Assembly (NCBI GenBank): GCA_015039365.1
Contig: WION01000010.1
Span: 434,001-498,000, forward strand
DNA from: Amanita rubescens
Taxonomy: Eukaryota > Basidiomycota > Agaricomycetes > Agaricales > Amanitaceae
Length of the DNA stretch: 64,000 nucleotides
Reading direction: 5' to 3'
A program made the translations under genes and the position numbers. The first letter of the stretch is position 1. Every line of letters begins with the position of its first letter. The notes beneath the pieces were generated by a model. It was not told where the DNA came from and did no database searches. It saw only the letters and a list, made by a program, of their open reading frames with translations. Of this stretch, positions 1 through 11,032 are shown piece after piece.

Positions 1-854
1 GGGGGGAAAGTCTCTCCACTGTGGATATTTACGATAGGCTGCGCAGGAAGCCCAGGAACAGGGTGCACCAAAGGCGCATGAATTTCTAGGTCAGTAAGGC
101 TAGAAAAACTGGGCTTGGGCAGGTCTGTGTACAAGGTCGCCAGACCGGCCGGGGGTGCAGTAGATGGTATCTTGCGCTCGTCCAGGCATGAGAGCCGCGC
201 GTTCTTGAGAACAAGTCTTCGCACACCAGCCAGGACGCCACCATCCGCGACGCAGACCATGGTACGTGTGATCGATAAGCTGGAAAAAACAGCGGGATTA
301 AACCGAAAGGGCCCAAGGAGCATGGGAGAGAGGTCGGTGCACGAAACCAGTTCGAGATGTTGAAGATGAGGAAGCGCGACCTCTACGAGCACCTTAAGGG
401 TAAAATCGCGGAGCGTGGAGTTACGCCCCGTGATGCTAAGCTTGCTAATGCGCGGCAACTGCTCGGCGAGGGCGCGGCACGTATCGCTGAACTCTGGAAG
501 TTCCTCCGAGGACCAGAAAATAGTCTTTGGCCAGTCAATCCTGATTGATAAACTCCTTTGGTTCGATCTGGCGAGAAATGTCCTGAGAATATCCGGCCTG
601 CGGTAACTGTTAAGGTCTATATGGTCCCATAAGGTGGGAGCGATGAGAGTGACATCTCTCCAGTGGCGCGAAACATGAGAAACGAGAATTATCTGCTGCA
701 CCTGACGTCTGCCTGATGACGACAAGCGAGAAGAAAGGTCAAAAATCCTGCGGATAATTTCTGTGGGTAGCATGTCGATGTGGTAAGGTCGCTTGGAAGA
801 TTTTGAGCCTGGCATGGCTAGCATTATGAGCTCGAGGTTAAATGGCGAGGACAT
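1..854 (-). CDS. F-box/LRR-type protein, N-terminal part, runs off the left edge
   Basis: One open frame reads leftwards from an ATG at 854 without a stop to base 1, about 284 residues. Near residues 28-38 it has the F-box-like start MLPTEIIRRIFDL, followed at about residues 58-78 by LVSHVSRHWRDV and TLWDHIDL, the signature of Agaricomycete F-box-like proteins. The rest is rich in leucine and repeats a leucine-rich-repeat-like spacing (LPHLQHLELV, SLTDLEIHAP). Such proteins are normally substrate adaptors of SCF ubiquitin ligases; the substrate cannot be read from sequence. No intron is needed. The C-terminus lies outside the window. No neighbour suggests a shared role. Confident for family, not for function. 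Confidence 0.8.
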   Translation of the reverse strand, partial: MSSPFNLELIMLAMPGSKSSKRPYHIDMLPTEIIRRIFDLSSRLSSSGRRQVQQIILVSHVSRHWRDVTLIAPTLWDHIDLNSYRRPDILRTFLARSNQRSLSIRIDWPKTIFWSSEELPEFSDTCRALAEQLPRISKLSITGRNSTLRDFTLKVLVEVALPHLQHLELVSCTDLSPMLLGPFRFNPAVFSSLSITRTMVCVADGGVLAGVRRLVLKNARLSCLDERKIPSTAPPAGLATLYTDLPKPSFSSLTDLEIHAPLVHPVPGLPAQPIVNIHSGETFP

Positions 855-1244
855 TCGAAGTTGCCAGAGAAAGTTGAGTCTGAGAATCACGGCGAACAAT
901 AATTCTTAACATTCAGAATATATTCATTTCAATCGCCAGCATTATTTGATGGCGAGTGAAACGTTTTGATGTCCTTGTGCCACTGCCGGTTCGGCGCTGC
1001 CAGCTGAGTTTCAATACGCAAGCATGCGTCAAAAACGTCAAAAGAGCGTCTGATTACTGAGCATGGTCTGACATTCTCTCAGGACGACGTAAGAGCAATA
1101 AATGCTCACAGGCTAAGAATTCACTTATAACCACTGGCAATGTAGGTCAAAAGGTTGTTGAAACGTAAACAGCTGATGCCCCTGATAGTAATACACAATT
1201 ACCGGAATCTAAGACTATGTGCCTGAAATCTAATCGACCAATCA
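855..1244. other. spacer without recognisable gene
   Basis: This is about 390 bases of AT-leaning DNA between the start of the F-box gene and the left edge of the segmental duplication. It would hold the F-box promoter. I see no conserved coding stretch, repeat or RNA gene. Confidence 0.5.
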
Positions 1245-2505
1245 GGAATACATCCGAGAAAATACATGACTTAAGACAGAATGGTTACATCATGCACAAA
1301 ACAGCCGTGAATGCCAGCGCTGCTAATCCTTCTCCCGAGAAGCATATGTGACCATTGTTTGCCGAGTTACCCAGCGAGGTTCCTCATTTGCATTCAGGAT
1401 AAGCCGATGGGTGGCGAGAAGGGGATGTTGGTGTCCGCATTGAATCGACAGCCACGTACTACTAGTACTTGGACTCTTAAGCCAGATCTGCCTTCCAAAG
1501 TCGTGGACGTGGACGAATACGTCGGATTCCTGAGCAGCACCTGCGCCGACAACTGGCTGGTCAATAGGCCTTGAACCGGTGGAGATAAACCACCCATAAT
1601 AGACATCGTTCTGCCCGCGAATCTTTCGTTCCTGCCGCGGTGAAACGTGGTCCCCACCGGAGGAAGAAAGTCCCGAGCCGGCGACACCAGAAGCGGGCTC
1701 AGGAACAGGTGGTGCTGGTGAGCTGGTACTCTTGCTTCCTTCTGCGGCTAAGCTTTGTGGGCGGACCCGGGCCGAGAGATGACCCTTGCTGGAGGAATCA
1801 GATTCGATGGCATTGGGCTCGGTCGGATCATTGGGGGGTGGGGTCGATGGGCCACGATTTGCGCCTTCTTCAATTTGCATCGGGGTGACGCTTTTACAAC
1901 TTGAGTGCCCATTCAAGTTCGGTACCGATGCAGCACTGGCCTGGTGGATGTGAGCTCGAGAAACTGGGAACGATAAGATGCGCAGACCATTTGGCGCCTG
2001 GTTGAAATCGGGTAAACCACATGAACAACGGAGGAGCCGCGCTGGACAAATTGCGTGAAACTAGGAAAGCCAGCGTTCTGGGGGAGTACTCACGTCCATA
2101 TTTCGAGTCGGTTCCGGCGCGGATGGGCGCGGAACAGAAAGAAAATCATTCAATGTAGTGGGGAAGCGTTGCGAGTGGATGAGACGGGTCTGGTAACTCG
2201 TATCAGAAAGCCTTGCGCAATGGAGAAGAGATGCAAACGTCTGGCTGAGAATGGCAATGTTCGCGATGCTGCACAAAAGGCCCCTCGTAAACCTGCACCC
2301 TGCGATGATTTCTGGTTTCCGGGAGCATCACAACCGATTATGATGGTCAAATGTTGAATAGCGAACCCTGTACATCTTGTCTTTTATGCGACGTAGCTGC
2401 TTTGGTGGCAATGATGGATTTCGGATGTTTCCGCTTTCACGTGTATATAGATGAAATGCAGATAATACTATTTTTTATGCTACAAGATCTAGAGTCTTAA
2501 TTCGA
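1245..2505 (-). repeat. segmental duplication, copy 1 (inverted relative to copy 2 at 47.6-51.4 kb)
   Basis: Read on the minus strand, this block matches 47604-51405 on the plus strand once the 2,486-bp transposon there is removed. The match starts at a shared GTCGAATTAAG and ends just after a shared CATGTATTTTCTCGGATGTA. Flanking DNA on both sides is unrelated. By eye the copies differ by scattered substitutions and small indels, so the duplication is not brand new. This copy keeps an uninterrupted GCGATGCTG at 2263-2271, the empty site corresponding to the transposon insertion in copy 2. The right edge abuts the truncated membrane-protein relic at 2.6 kb. Confidence 0.85.
1323..1880 (-). 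CDS. gene A: uncharacterised proline/serine-rich protein, copy 1
   Basis: The frame opens before this ATG. I took the first in-frame methionine (MQIEEGANRG), giving 185 residues; the frame stays open upstream to a splice acceptor at 2042. An exon at 2094-2276, with a GTGAGT donor at 2093, lies upstream but does not join in a continuous frame, so it may be 5' UTR. The first half is low complexity (P, S, G, A). The C-terminal 100 residues look folded, with YYGWFISTGSRP, DVFVHVHDFGRQIW and RWVTRQTMVTYA. No domain was recognised. Gene A2 at 50.7 kb is a close copy with an almost unchanged C-terminal half, which suggests selection or a recent split. Confidence 0.5.
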   Translation of the reverse strand: MQIEEGANRGPSTPPPNDPTEPNAIESDSSSKGHLSARVRPQSLAAEGSKSTSSPAPPVPEPASGVAGSGLSSSGGDHVSPRQERKIRGQNDVYYGWFISTGSRPIDQPVVGAGAAQESDVFVHVHDFGRQIWLKSPSTSSTWLSIQCGHQHPLLATHRLILNANEEPRWVTRQTMVTYASREKD

Positions 2506-2585
2506 CCCACAGCTGGCACCCGAATGCATTATAGAGTGTGAGTGAGGTGGTATAATGTTACACTATTTAATGTGACTCTGGTCAA

Positions 2586-3412
2586 ATGTCAGTCGTATTG
2601 GTTTTGCGACTTTACGCTCTCTATGATCGCTCCCGTCGTTCTGCTCATGTAGCTGGATTTGCATTCGGACTACAAGTTCTTTATCTGTCTATATTCATGG
2701 CCTCTACACTGGCCAAGACGTTAAGTTTCAGTACGTCATCCCCTATTCCACCATTAGTACTGTGTGATTGTGGCTCTAGTAAATGCAAACGTGGTGAATG
2801 GATTGACATATTGCGAAGTTGATGACCATAACTTGATTGACGGATTTTGGACATTTTGGCTTCCGTTTGTCGTGTGAGTGAGGATAAATCTGTACTACAA
2901 GTCCCTTTGTTGAAGATTTCACCATTGCAGGTTTCAGGGCCTCGTTTTTGCCTTTACGGTGCGAAAGGTTCTAGAATATTACCATCTTGATATCCGGTTG
3001 ACCGATTTACATAATTTCAACCCTACTATGGGATTCAATAACTTATACATTTCTGTAAGTTGATCGTATGAGTCGAGATTGTTGAAAATGACGAATTCAC
3101 CGTTAGTACTTCACTTTTCTATATTTTCAACATTATTGTGGATCGCATCAACGTAATTTCTCTTCATGATTGTTGTGAAGTTTGATCTGATTCGTGCCAC
3201 AGGGAAAGAACTATGACGCAATGTCAGGGCTGGGTTTTGCGTTGCCTCTTGTAATGGGAGGGCGGATGATGCGTAATGTCCGCAGGTCCTTCTCTGATCA
3301 TCAGCACCGCCAGGTTCCGGTTTCACCATCAGATATATCTGTCCACATACTTAATAGCGATATTGTCGAACAACCGCGAGGACTGCTGGCAGTCCTCTTA
3401 AAGTACATATAA
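2586..3412 (+). pseudogene. DUF6533-type seven-TM membrane protein, 5'-truncated relic
   Basis: The segment SVVLVLRLYALYDRSRR is the diagnostic loop of the basidiomycete DUF6533 membrane-protein family. It is followed by hydrophobic stretches, then DDHNLIDGFWTFWLP, RKVLEYYHLDIRL and a final exon with GLGFALPLVMGGRMMRNVRR, matching the usual RxxxNLR end of the helical bundle. Candidate introns lie near 2731-2755, 2873-2930, 3055-3105 and 3159-3202, but I could not phase all of them without a frameshift. The first membrane segments, which should lie upstream, are missing exactly where the segmental duplication begins (2505). I infer that the duplication cut this gene. Function of the family is unknown. 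Confidence 0.55.
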
Positions 3413-4468
3413 TCATTGATTGCACGATAATCTGAGTTTATTGCGGACGTGAATTTCGATAAGCTAAGATTGTAAAACACTAAATATATACTCGCCCGTA
3501 TACGTAGACAGACAAGGGAAAACACGAAAAAGGCACGAATGAGGGGATAGAGGTGGTGGTCCATATGAAAAAGTGATACATAAACTAGTGGAAAGGTTCC
3601 CTTTTAGTCTTCTCTCGCACCCACCCATACGAGCTTCGTGGTGTATTGAACAAGAGCAGTCGTGGTATGGCACAAGCTTGCATACAACTCCCCCATCCTG
3701 GGGGCCAAACCGAGCCATCAGCAGCCGACTACATGGTCCAGAACGTGCTGAGCGTGTAGTCAGCACAGAACGATGTCAGATTAATTTTCAACTAAATACG
3801 AACCAAACGGTGACACGTCTGCGGAGCGGAAACGAGAAATTGGCTCCAGGACACAAATCGATCCCACTTTGGGGGCCGTAAAGGGCTAAGCGCTCCTTTG
3901 AAGTGCTATAACTGAAAGCACCCTCCCCGAGCCCTCAAGTGCAAACCCATCATTATTCCCTCGTGATTTCCCTCGATAACGCATATCTTCGTCCATTCCA
4001 AACTGGGGTCACACTCTGCAAGCGCGTTAATATCTGCCACGACGAGTAGCCAAGTACTCGCTCTTCCTTATCAGTCCAAATTGTTCATTCGGGTGCTTCA
4101 CGATCTACTCTGCCAGAGCCAACCCCCGAGCCAAAAGCAAATGGGTCAGAAAGGGCCCTGCCAGTTTTGGCACTTTGGGTAGAATAACGCTTATGGATTG
4201 GGAGAAATAGGTTCAGAGGGTTGTTATGGAGGCCAAGTCCATTGGTTCATCAACAAAACCTTGAAGAGACGGCCAGCAGGCGAAGTGTCACACGTTGTCA
4301 CTGCACGTTCGACGAGTCTTCGTCGCATTATACCGCAATACATATAGTCGTAGTTACGAACAGTAGCTACTTACATTGTTTGCAAATATTGAAAATGAAA
4401 CGAGTAACTAGGTAGAGCGAGGATATTGAAGTTGAAATTAATCCCCACCTCTTTCGCCAATCCCACTC
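3413..4468. other. gene-free spacer
   Basis: About 1.05 kb lies between the membrane-protein relic and the 3' end of gene B. Short open frames exist on both strands but none has protein-like composition or a family signature. No tandem repeat or structured RNA was seen. Confidence 0.45.
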
Positions 4469-5627
4469 CTATTGCAACTGCCAACGAACGCCAGCCGTGA
4501 TCAGCTGGTTGGCTGGGAACATACAAGAATCGGCCGAGTGGTTCCTTGCTTTGCAGATGTCGCAGTAGAAGATGGGAACTGCTTTCCCAGTACCACAGTC
4601 TGCAAAATATACGATGGCTTGCACTACTTTCAGCCATTCTTGGTGCCGCAGAGGATTGTTTGTTGGAGGTTCAATATAGACGTTGAATACGACTGGACTG
4701 TCGTCCCCGCCACCCAGTTTAATTCCTGTGACGTCCACTGTGCTAATGGTGTATTCGATCTGCTCTTTGATTCTCAATGTCGACCAGTTATGGTATTGTC
4801 TTCGGATGAAAGAGACAACCGAGTCGGAGCTGAGGAGCCACTGGCACACAAGACGTGCAACCATCGCATCACTCTCTGGTCGTTCCAGGAGGTGCAAGCC
4901 CGCCAGCGTCATCACATACGCAGTCGGGGGGAGGGCAAAGTCCACGACAAAGAATGTAAAATTGCTAATGGTCCAACAACATTGTCGTTTTAGGCGTTGT
5001 GCGTGTAGCTCAGGGATGCGGCGGATGAGAAAGGGGAAAACCGGTGCGTAAGTGGCAATGTCAACAGTAGCAGATGGTTCTGCTGAGCCTATGATAGGAT
5101 TTGCGTCGGGAAAGATGGTGGTAAGCGCCTTTCGAATGAGCGTCACTCGGTGATGAACGTCCTTTGTAACCGAATCGTTGGCGATGAAGATGATGACTTT
5201 TGGGCCAGCGGCAGCCTCCCATGCATGTAGCGTCTCGTGACAAACAGCTTCGAATAACTCATGCCTGTTGAGGCCTTGAATGGGACAAGGATAGCCTATG
5301 TAAGAAAGCGAGGAAGAAATGCTGGGAGGCGCAGCGGCAGAATTGCTACCTGATCCATCATCAGATAAGTCCGAGGTGAACAACGACCTGCGGTAGCTAA
5401 CTGCGGTCTCAGAGAGCGACGCGGAAGTTACACTCGGTGACGCTATATGCCAGTGCTGTCCAGGAGTCGAAGTAGTAGGTGCAAGAACCTGCCTACTAGT
5501 AGCTGATGCTATAACCGATGGTCTGGCAGCAACTGACTCGGTGGGTACAATTTCTGGGCTACCTGCCCTGCCATAAGCGCCTGAATATTTCTCAAAGGAC
5601 AAAATCTATACGTACTTTCCGTGGGAG

Positions 5628-8113
5628 GAGGTCTTTACTGTCCCCCCCCTATTCCGATCGGAGTCCGATCGGAGTCCGAGGAGTCCTATAGGAGTCACAT
5701 CGGAATTTATTACAAATAAGATTACATTAACATTACAAATTTTTTAACACTACATTTTTCAATCGGACTGGTATCGGATGAATAGGAATCCTTCCGACGG
5801 ACTCGAATAGGACATAGGACTCTAATAGGACTATTCCTATAGGACTCCGACAATTCTGCGCTTTTTAATGTAGTCTTTGTAGTCTCATTTGTAATACTAC
5901 CATTTGCCAAGAGTACTGTGTGACCGTGGGAAAATTTGGAAAAAAAAATGTGAAAAATGCAGAAAAATCATGTAATCAGATTAGTGTGTAAATGAACATG
6001 CCAAACAATGCCAAACTCAAGTTATTTGCAAAATACTGTTTTAAACGCTTCATGTTAAAAAATTGAATGGCTGCCAAAAATCTTGAAAAATCTGGAAAAA
6101 TCATGCGATCAGATTAGTGTGGAAATTAACATGCCAAACAATGCCAAACTCAAGATATTTGCAAAATACTGTTTTAAACACTTCATGTTGAAAAATTGAA
6201 AGGCTGCTAAAAATCTTGAAAAATCTGGAAAAATCATGTGATCAAGATGGTGCAAGAATCATGCTCTAGAACAGAGCCAAACCCAAGATATTTGTAATTT
6301 ATTCTTCAGATATAATGGAGAGAAAATTGATAGGTTGCCAAAACATCTTGTGACTTTGTACAAGGGCCCCTGGTTATGTTGATAAGACAATTGAACCACT
6401 GGGGGTGTGGGGTCAGAGAAACTTCAAACATATTAGGTAAAACAATAGAATATCATAGTCTTAGGTTTGAGGCAATTCTGGAACAGAGCATGGACAACCA
6501 TAAAGTTATAGTACTAGTAAAGGTGAGACTGACTGATATTGGCCTAGGCACTGTACTTAACTTCAAATTACTAATAGTACCTGTGATTGGAGGTAGCTGA
6601 TAATGATCCATAGTAGGGCACTCAGTGTGGCAGGTCACAGGTGCCAGATGTCACTGCCACTGTGATTGGAACTTGAAGTTGATACTAGCCTATTACATGT
6701 CACTGAGCCACCATTCTGTTACTAATAGTATTGACTCCCACATTATGCATGCCTGATTAGTTTTGGAAGTGACAGACCCACTTATGTATCTCTACTTACT
6801 CATCATCAAATTATCTATCATTGTCCACACTCTGTTCAATTTCTATCATCACTGTTCTCTTAGTATTTGAGTTAACCATTGCTGAGTTAACTTTGCCACC
6901 GTATGCTTCTAGTGTGGAAGCTTAGTACATCAGCTAACACAGCAAAAGTCTGATCACAGACTTGTCTGATGTTATCTGATGCTTAAGTGTCTCTCACTGC
7001 TCAGATGGTTAGATAGTCTGAAGACAAGTCAGACAACTTATGAAACACTGTCTGTCAGACAGTCAGATAATCTGTGTGTCAGCATCTGTCAGTGCCTATT
7101 AGATAGTCAGACAACCAGACAATTAGTGTGTTAGCATCTGTCAGTGCCTGTCAGATAGTCAGACAGTCAGACAATTATTAATATGCTTCTAACAACCACA
7201 GCTCACTGTGCCATACCATCCGACCAAATAACCAAGAACTCATCTCCACCTGCTTTCACCCCTTGACTTCAATACATACATAATCACAAATCCCTCATAT
7301 TTACATACATACCTATGACAAATTGACAATCATAGGTGATTGGTGGTGAGTCGTTGGTTGTTGCTGGCAACAAACATGTGGGATTGTGGAACTAAAACTA
7401 GATCATCACTTCAACTGGCACTCTGCACTGCACCTCCAGCAGCCACTGCCATGTGCATGTTGCCAATGTCCTTGACCTCAGCAGCTACTCACCACTCAAG
7501 TCACATTACTGAAACTGACTTTCACCACTGCCAGCCCTTTCTAACTGATCACACATACTACATTGACTCATCATCACCAGCCAGACACACCCAAATTGTG
7601 TTGGGTTCAACTATGGCTTTGCAGGTGGTCACATGGAGTGGTGATACATTCCTTTACATTTACCTAGAATTTGGCTCAGATTTGTGTCCTAATTCTTGCA
7701 TGACCTTGTGTGCATTTTTCAAGATCACACTTGCATCTGAAAAGTATTTTGCAAATATGTCAAGTTTGCCATTGTTTGGTTTTATAATTCTTATATAACC
7801 TGGATCACATGGATTTTCCGCATTTTTTCAGTATTTTTTTGAATTTATTCTGCAAGTTAAAGATACCTAATATAAATAAACATAAATAAACAATACCAAA
7901 CATGGTTCCCTATTTTTAAGGATTTTGGATTTCTTTTGCAAGTTAAGATGCCTAATATAAACAAACATAAACAAACAAAGCCAAACATGTTTCCTACCAT
8001 TTTACCTTTTTTTACATTTTATCAGAAAGTGATCAGAGTCCTATAGGAGTCCTATAGGAGTCCTAGGAGTCTGTCGGAGTCTAATCGGACTGGGGGGGGA
8101 GTGTAAAGTACTG
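5628..8113 (-). mobile_element. 2,486-bp non-autonomous KDZ-end transposon, copy 1
   Basis: The element begins GAGGTCTTTACTGTCCCCCC and ends GTGTAAAGTACTG, which is the reverse of the ends of the KDZ element at 22600. It is flanked by an 8-bp duplication, CGTGGGAG (5620-5627 and 8114-8121). It encodes no convincing protein. The ends carry clustered CCTATAGG and CGATCGGAGTCC-type subterminal repeats. The interior has a 132-bp direct repeat and a stretch of TCTGAC/GTCAGA motifs near 6950-7180. The second copy, at 47863-50348, has exactly the same length and, wherever I compared, the same sequence, so at least one copy moved recently. With no transposase of its own it must be moved in trans. Confidence 0.92.
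5968..6360. repeat. internal direct repeats of the 2,486-bp element
   Basis: Three units start near 5968, 6100 and 6233 (period about 132), each opening ATCATGNNATCA and, in the first two, continuing with ATGCCAAACAATGCCAAACTC. The third unit is diverged. The mirrored set lies at about 49616-50009 in copy 2. These may be transposase-binding or replication-slippage products; only the repetition is directly visible. Confidence 0.75.
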
Positions 8114-9660
8114 CGTGGGAGGGGCATTGCTACTATCTGCCCTCTCCGTAAGTCTCGAGCAGGAAGCGTCGCGGCGGCGGTCGCTGTTGCGGTTGGTGAA
8201 AAGGTTGAGTATGATGTCGGATAAAGTAGCCATAGTGTTTGCTGCTTGCAATTGCCAGAAGGTAATATATGCTTATAGTTGGCATCGGACGGCGAATTGA
8301 AGCAAGAGTAGAACGTTGAATCTCCTAGACAAAGAGATCCTCTCCGGCCACCTCGCCCACGTTTCACATCGTCGCTACGACATGGTGGCACACCCTTTTT
8401 TTGCCGATTGCCATGTTTCTTGCAAATGACGTCACATCGGGAAAACGTGCCCGCTTTTAATACTACTCAGTAGTATCTAGTAGTATCCCCAAACAGATCG
8501 AATTCTCATTTGTTTTGCATAGCAATGCAACTTACACGCACACCACATCACGACAAAGACAATGTGGATCGGTATCTGCAGCTAATTCCGGACAACGCCG
8601 TAGACAGACGATGCAAGAACGTACGGCGTTGCGACAGGCAAGCCGTCATGAGGCACGAAAGTATCAGTCGTTTTGTTTGTGACGACTTATTATAACCTGC
8701 AGGCAGTTCGCAAAGTGCGGTCGGCTTCACCCGACACTATAGTAGTGCTAGATTGCTTTGATACGCAGGTTTGATTTGTAATTGATGATATGTATCGTCC
8801 ATAGGCGCTGTAGCTGGTACTACTATCACAGGAATATTATTTACGTGTAGATGATCATCTTCGGTTTCTTGGTTACTAAGAGCCGCTCGTAGGTGATATG
8901 CTTGGTCACGGAATTCAAGCGCTAGCCTACCGGGGCCGCGATGCAAGCGCCAGGAGGGGATGAGGGAAGGATGGTTGTCACAGAATTCGACCACCAGATC
9001 GAAACGCTAGGCCCAAAGTGCGACTCCGACAGTAGTCAGCTTGCGAGCGGTTCGTCCTAGTAAGCTGATTGACAATTGTTAGTAAATTTCATAATCTGTG
9101 CTGAGGCGTCACAAAGCGGGCCAGTCCCCTAGTCCTCTCAATAGTGGTTGCTAGCGGGAGGGTGGCGTGGCACAGGGTAGCCTTGGAGGGTTTGAAACCG
9201 GCGTTGGTTTCGAGTGGGTCGTCTCGTTTTGCGCAACAGCGTAAGTGCTTCTACAGTCGCGCTCGTTACTATCGCATCGTTGTGATCTGCAGCGTCTACG
9301 TCTCAGGGAGGAGCGAGTCTGGAGTGATGAGAAAATGATCCTCTCGTACTTTGACGCGTGGCCATCACTTCCACATATTTTCCAACCCTTTCGTCCCATT
9401 TGCACACCCGCTATTGACAATCACAGCACCTCCGTTCTTCAGAAATGAGAGCAAGAGCAGTCTTGAACGCATTCCGGGTAAAGGAGCGAAGTGGAGAGGA
9501 TGGCAGCCTTAGGTCGAGAGCATACGCGTTTCTCGGTTCCAGTGGATAAGTATTTGGAAGGAGGGTCTGGCGGCGATAACGTAGACCGCGCTCGGTGAGA
9601 GGCCACGCGGCATGTCCGCATTATGTATCCGCAATGTTCTCTGAGAAGAACGTTACGCCT

Positions 9661-9915
9661 TCAATTCGTATCCAACGAGTTCGAGACCGGAAGGACGCAA
9701 TGGACTACTGCCGCCAGAACTGCTGGTGCTAAGTATGTTGGCACCCCCCATCGACCGCATATTCGACGAGGGGCCATGCCAGTTGGATCACCCGTGCTTC
9801 CACTGCCTGTCGAGTTGGGAGGGTTAGGAGGTTTGCCAGGAAGACTTGAGGATGTTGGAGATGGGGGTGCGCACTGCGCAGGCTGTGGGCGGATGATGTA
9901 GTTAGCCGCTGTGAG
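9661..9915 (-). pseudogene. possible C-terminal fragment of a secreted, GPI-type protein
   Basis: One minus-strand frame reads ALTAANYIIRPQPAQCAPPS, then a proline/serine/glycine-rich linker (SSSLPGKPPNPPNSTGSG), then a short hydrophobic tail (LAPAVLAAVVHCVLPV) before a stop. That order, Ser/Gly-rich linker then hydrophobic tail, is typical of fungal GPI-anchored proteins. No upstream catalytic domain was found in the window, so it is at best a fragment. Confidence 0.25.
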
Positions 9916-10165
9916 AGCGACACGTGCCCTTCATTAGCTTCCGTTCGTCCGCGAAAAGTGACTCGAGACAGCTCGAGACGTACGACAGGATGATATCTTT
10001 GCCTCTTCCTACCACAACGAGCGTTATGATACAAGCTGAGTCATGTGCAAAAATACGACGATGCAGAAACCTCATACATGCAGAAACAGCGCCAATTCAT
10101 AAGGAAATAACTTGATTAATCTGAGCTAACAAGCGGTGACTCGTAAAGCATAAAGACATGAGCCT

Positions 10166-10207
10166 GGACGAAAGCGATTACAATCAGAAACCGCCAGTGT
10201 TTTATCG
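10166..10207 (+). repeat. 42-bp exact copy of part of gene D (47270-47311)
   Basis: The sequence beginning GGACGAAAGCGATTACAATC and ending in GTGTTTTATCG is identical, 42 bases, to an internal coding stretch of gene D's last exon. Neither flank is shared. It looks like filler DNA copied during break repair rather than a transposon. Confidence 0.85.
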
Positions 10208-11032
10208 CTCGCTCTGACTGCTTCGCTGACAACAGGGATTCTCAGAGGGAGATTAAGGCACTGCCAGCGCTTCGCTCGCTGTACGTGTACAAGTGGGTGC
10301 CGACGCCATATTTTCTATTTAGCGACTTTATGTAAGATGGGGACTTACAAAAAGTGTCTGAGTGGCGTCCAAGCAATTCCTGCCCGAGGCGAGTTACTCT
10401 AGAGGCTGCACATGATCTGAGAGGACATCATACCAGATAGCAACACTCATACCCCAGAACTGTATCCATCCCGCCACGAGGGTCCGGATGTCCTTCTGAG
10501 CGACTGCCTCAGTTTCTCATGTGCGTCAAATTTAAAGCAGACAATGCCATTAGCCGCTGTGAGGGTAAGACAGTCCGACCAAGGTGAATAGTCAGAAGAC
10601 GGATCGAAATCGTCTCTACATGGGAGTCGACCCTCCTGCGTAGCACGCGTGTGAAGAGCAAACGAATAGCATCTACTAAATCCAATTTAACCAGCATTTC
10701 AGATAACGAGAATTATCACACACCTTTCCAACTCTCCTGGGCCGCAAGAACATCGATATCGTCGGCATTGAGCCAGCCTGACCCAGCTGGCTTTCCGCAA
10801 GTTTACATCAGTGCAACGTGTAACCCACGTCACATGTCACAGATATTCGACACGATATAACATTTCTCATTCACTACGCTACGTACAGGAAGCTGGAATA
10901 CATGGAACTACATATTGAGGGGAAAATAGAAAGGGATATAAGGCTTCTCTCGGAAAGCAAGACGATGTGATCTAGTACTTGGTTCCAAGGCTATCGAGGC
11001 AATGCAATCATGATGTGCGGGATGGCAGTACT

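Larger units (their letters stand above)
4469..8233 (-). pseudogene. gene B: lineage-specific zinc-knuckle protein, exon 1 split by a transposon
   Basis: Removing the element at 5628-8113 plus one target duplication gives two exons (8233 to 5616, 5580 to 4469) joined by a 35-nt intron, in frame for 411 residues. The start MATLSDIILNLF is chosen by analogy with B2. After a serine/alanine-rich N-terminal third comes a conserved core (HELFEAVCHETLHAWEA, KVIIFIANDSVTKDVHHR, PVVFNVYIEPPTNNP) and a C-terminal CCHC knuckle, CDICKARNHSADSC (C-x2-C-x4-H-x4-C), which suggests nucleic-acid binding. Paralogue B2 (11.0 kb) is intact. The inserted element adds many stops, so this allele probably makes no full protein unless translation starts inside exon 2. 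The core domain is not one I can name. Confidence 0.7.
8234..11032. other. 2.8-kb gene-poor stretch with coding scraps
   Basis: No complete gene is seen. The minus strand near 8737-8994 is open and protein-like (LHRGPGRLALEFRDQAYHLR) but unrecognised. Two related motifs, GTTAGCCGCTGTGAG at about 9901 and ATTAGCCGCTGTGAG at about 10551, lie in minus-strand coding-like contexts (ALTAANYI and TLTAANGI), which suggests two remnants of one gene. A further minus fragment at about 10390-10500 reads DIRTLVAGWIQFWGMSVAIW. Exact duplicate filler is listed separately. I regard the whole stretch as a graveyard of copied fragments. Confidence 0.4.

Noticed and set aside
7340..7798. 152-codon open frame inside the 2,486-bp element (also at 48178-48636, reversed)
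   Set aside because: It is identical in both copies only because the elements are recent copies. The sequence has no domain, is Cys/Ser/Thr/His-rich and resembles translated non-coding transposon DNA.
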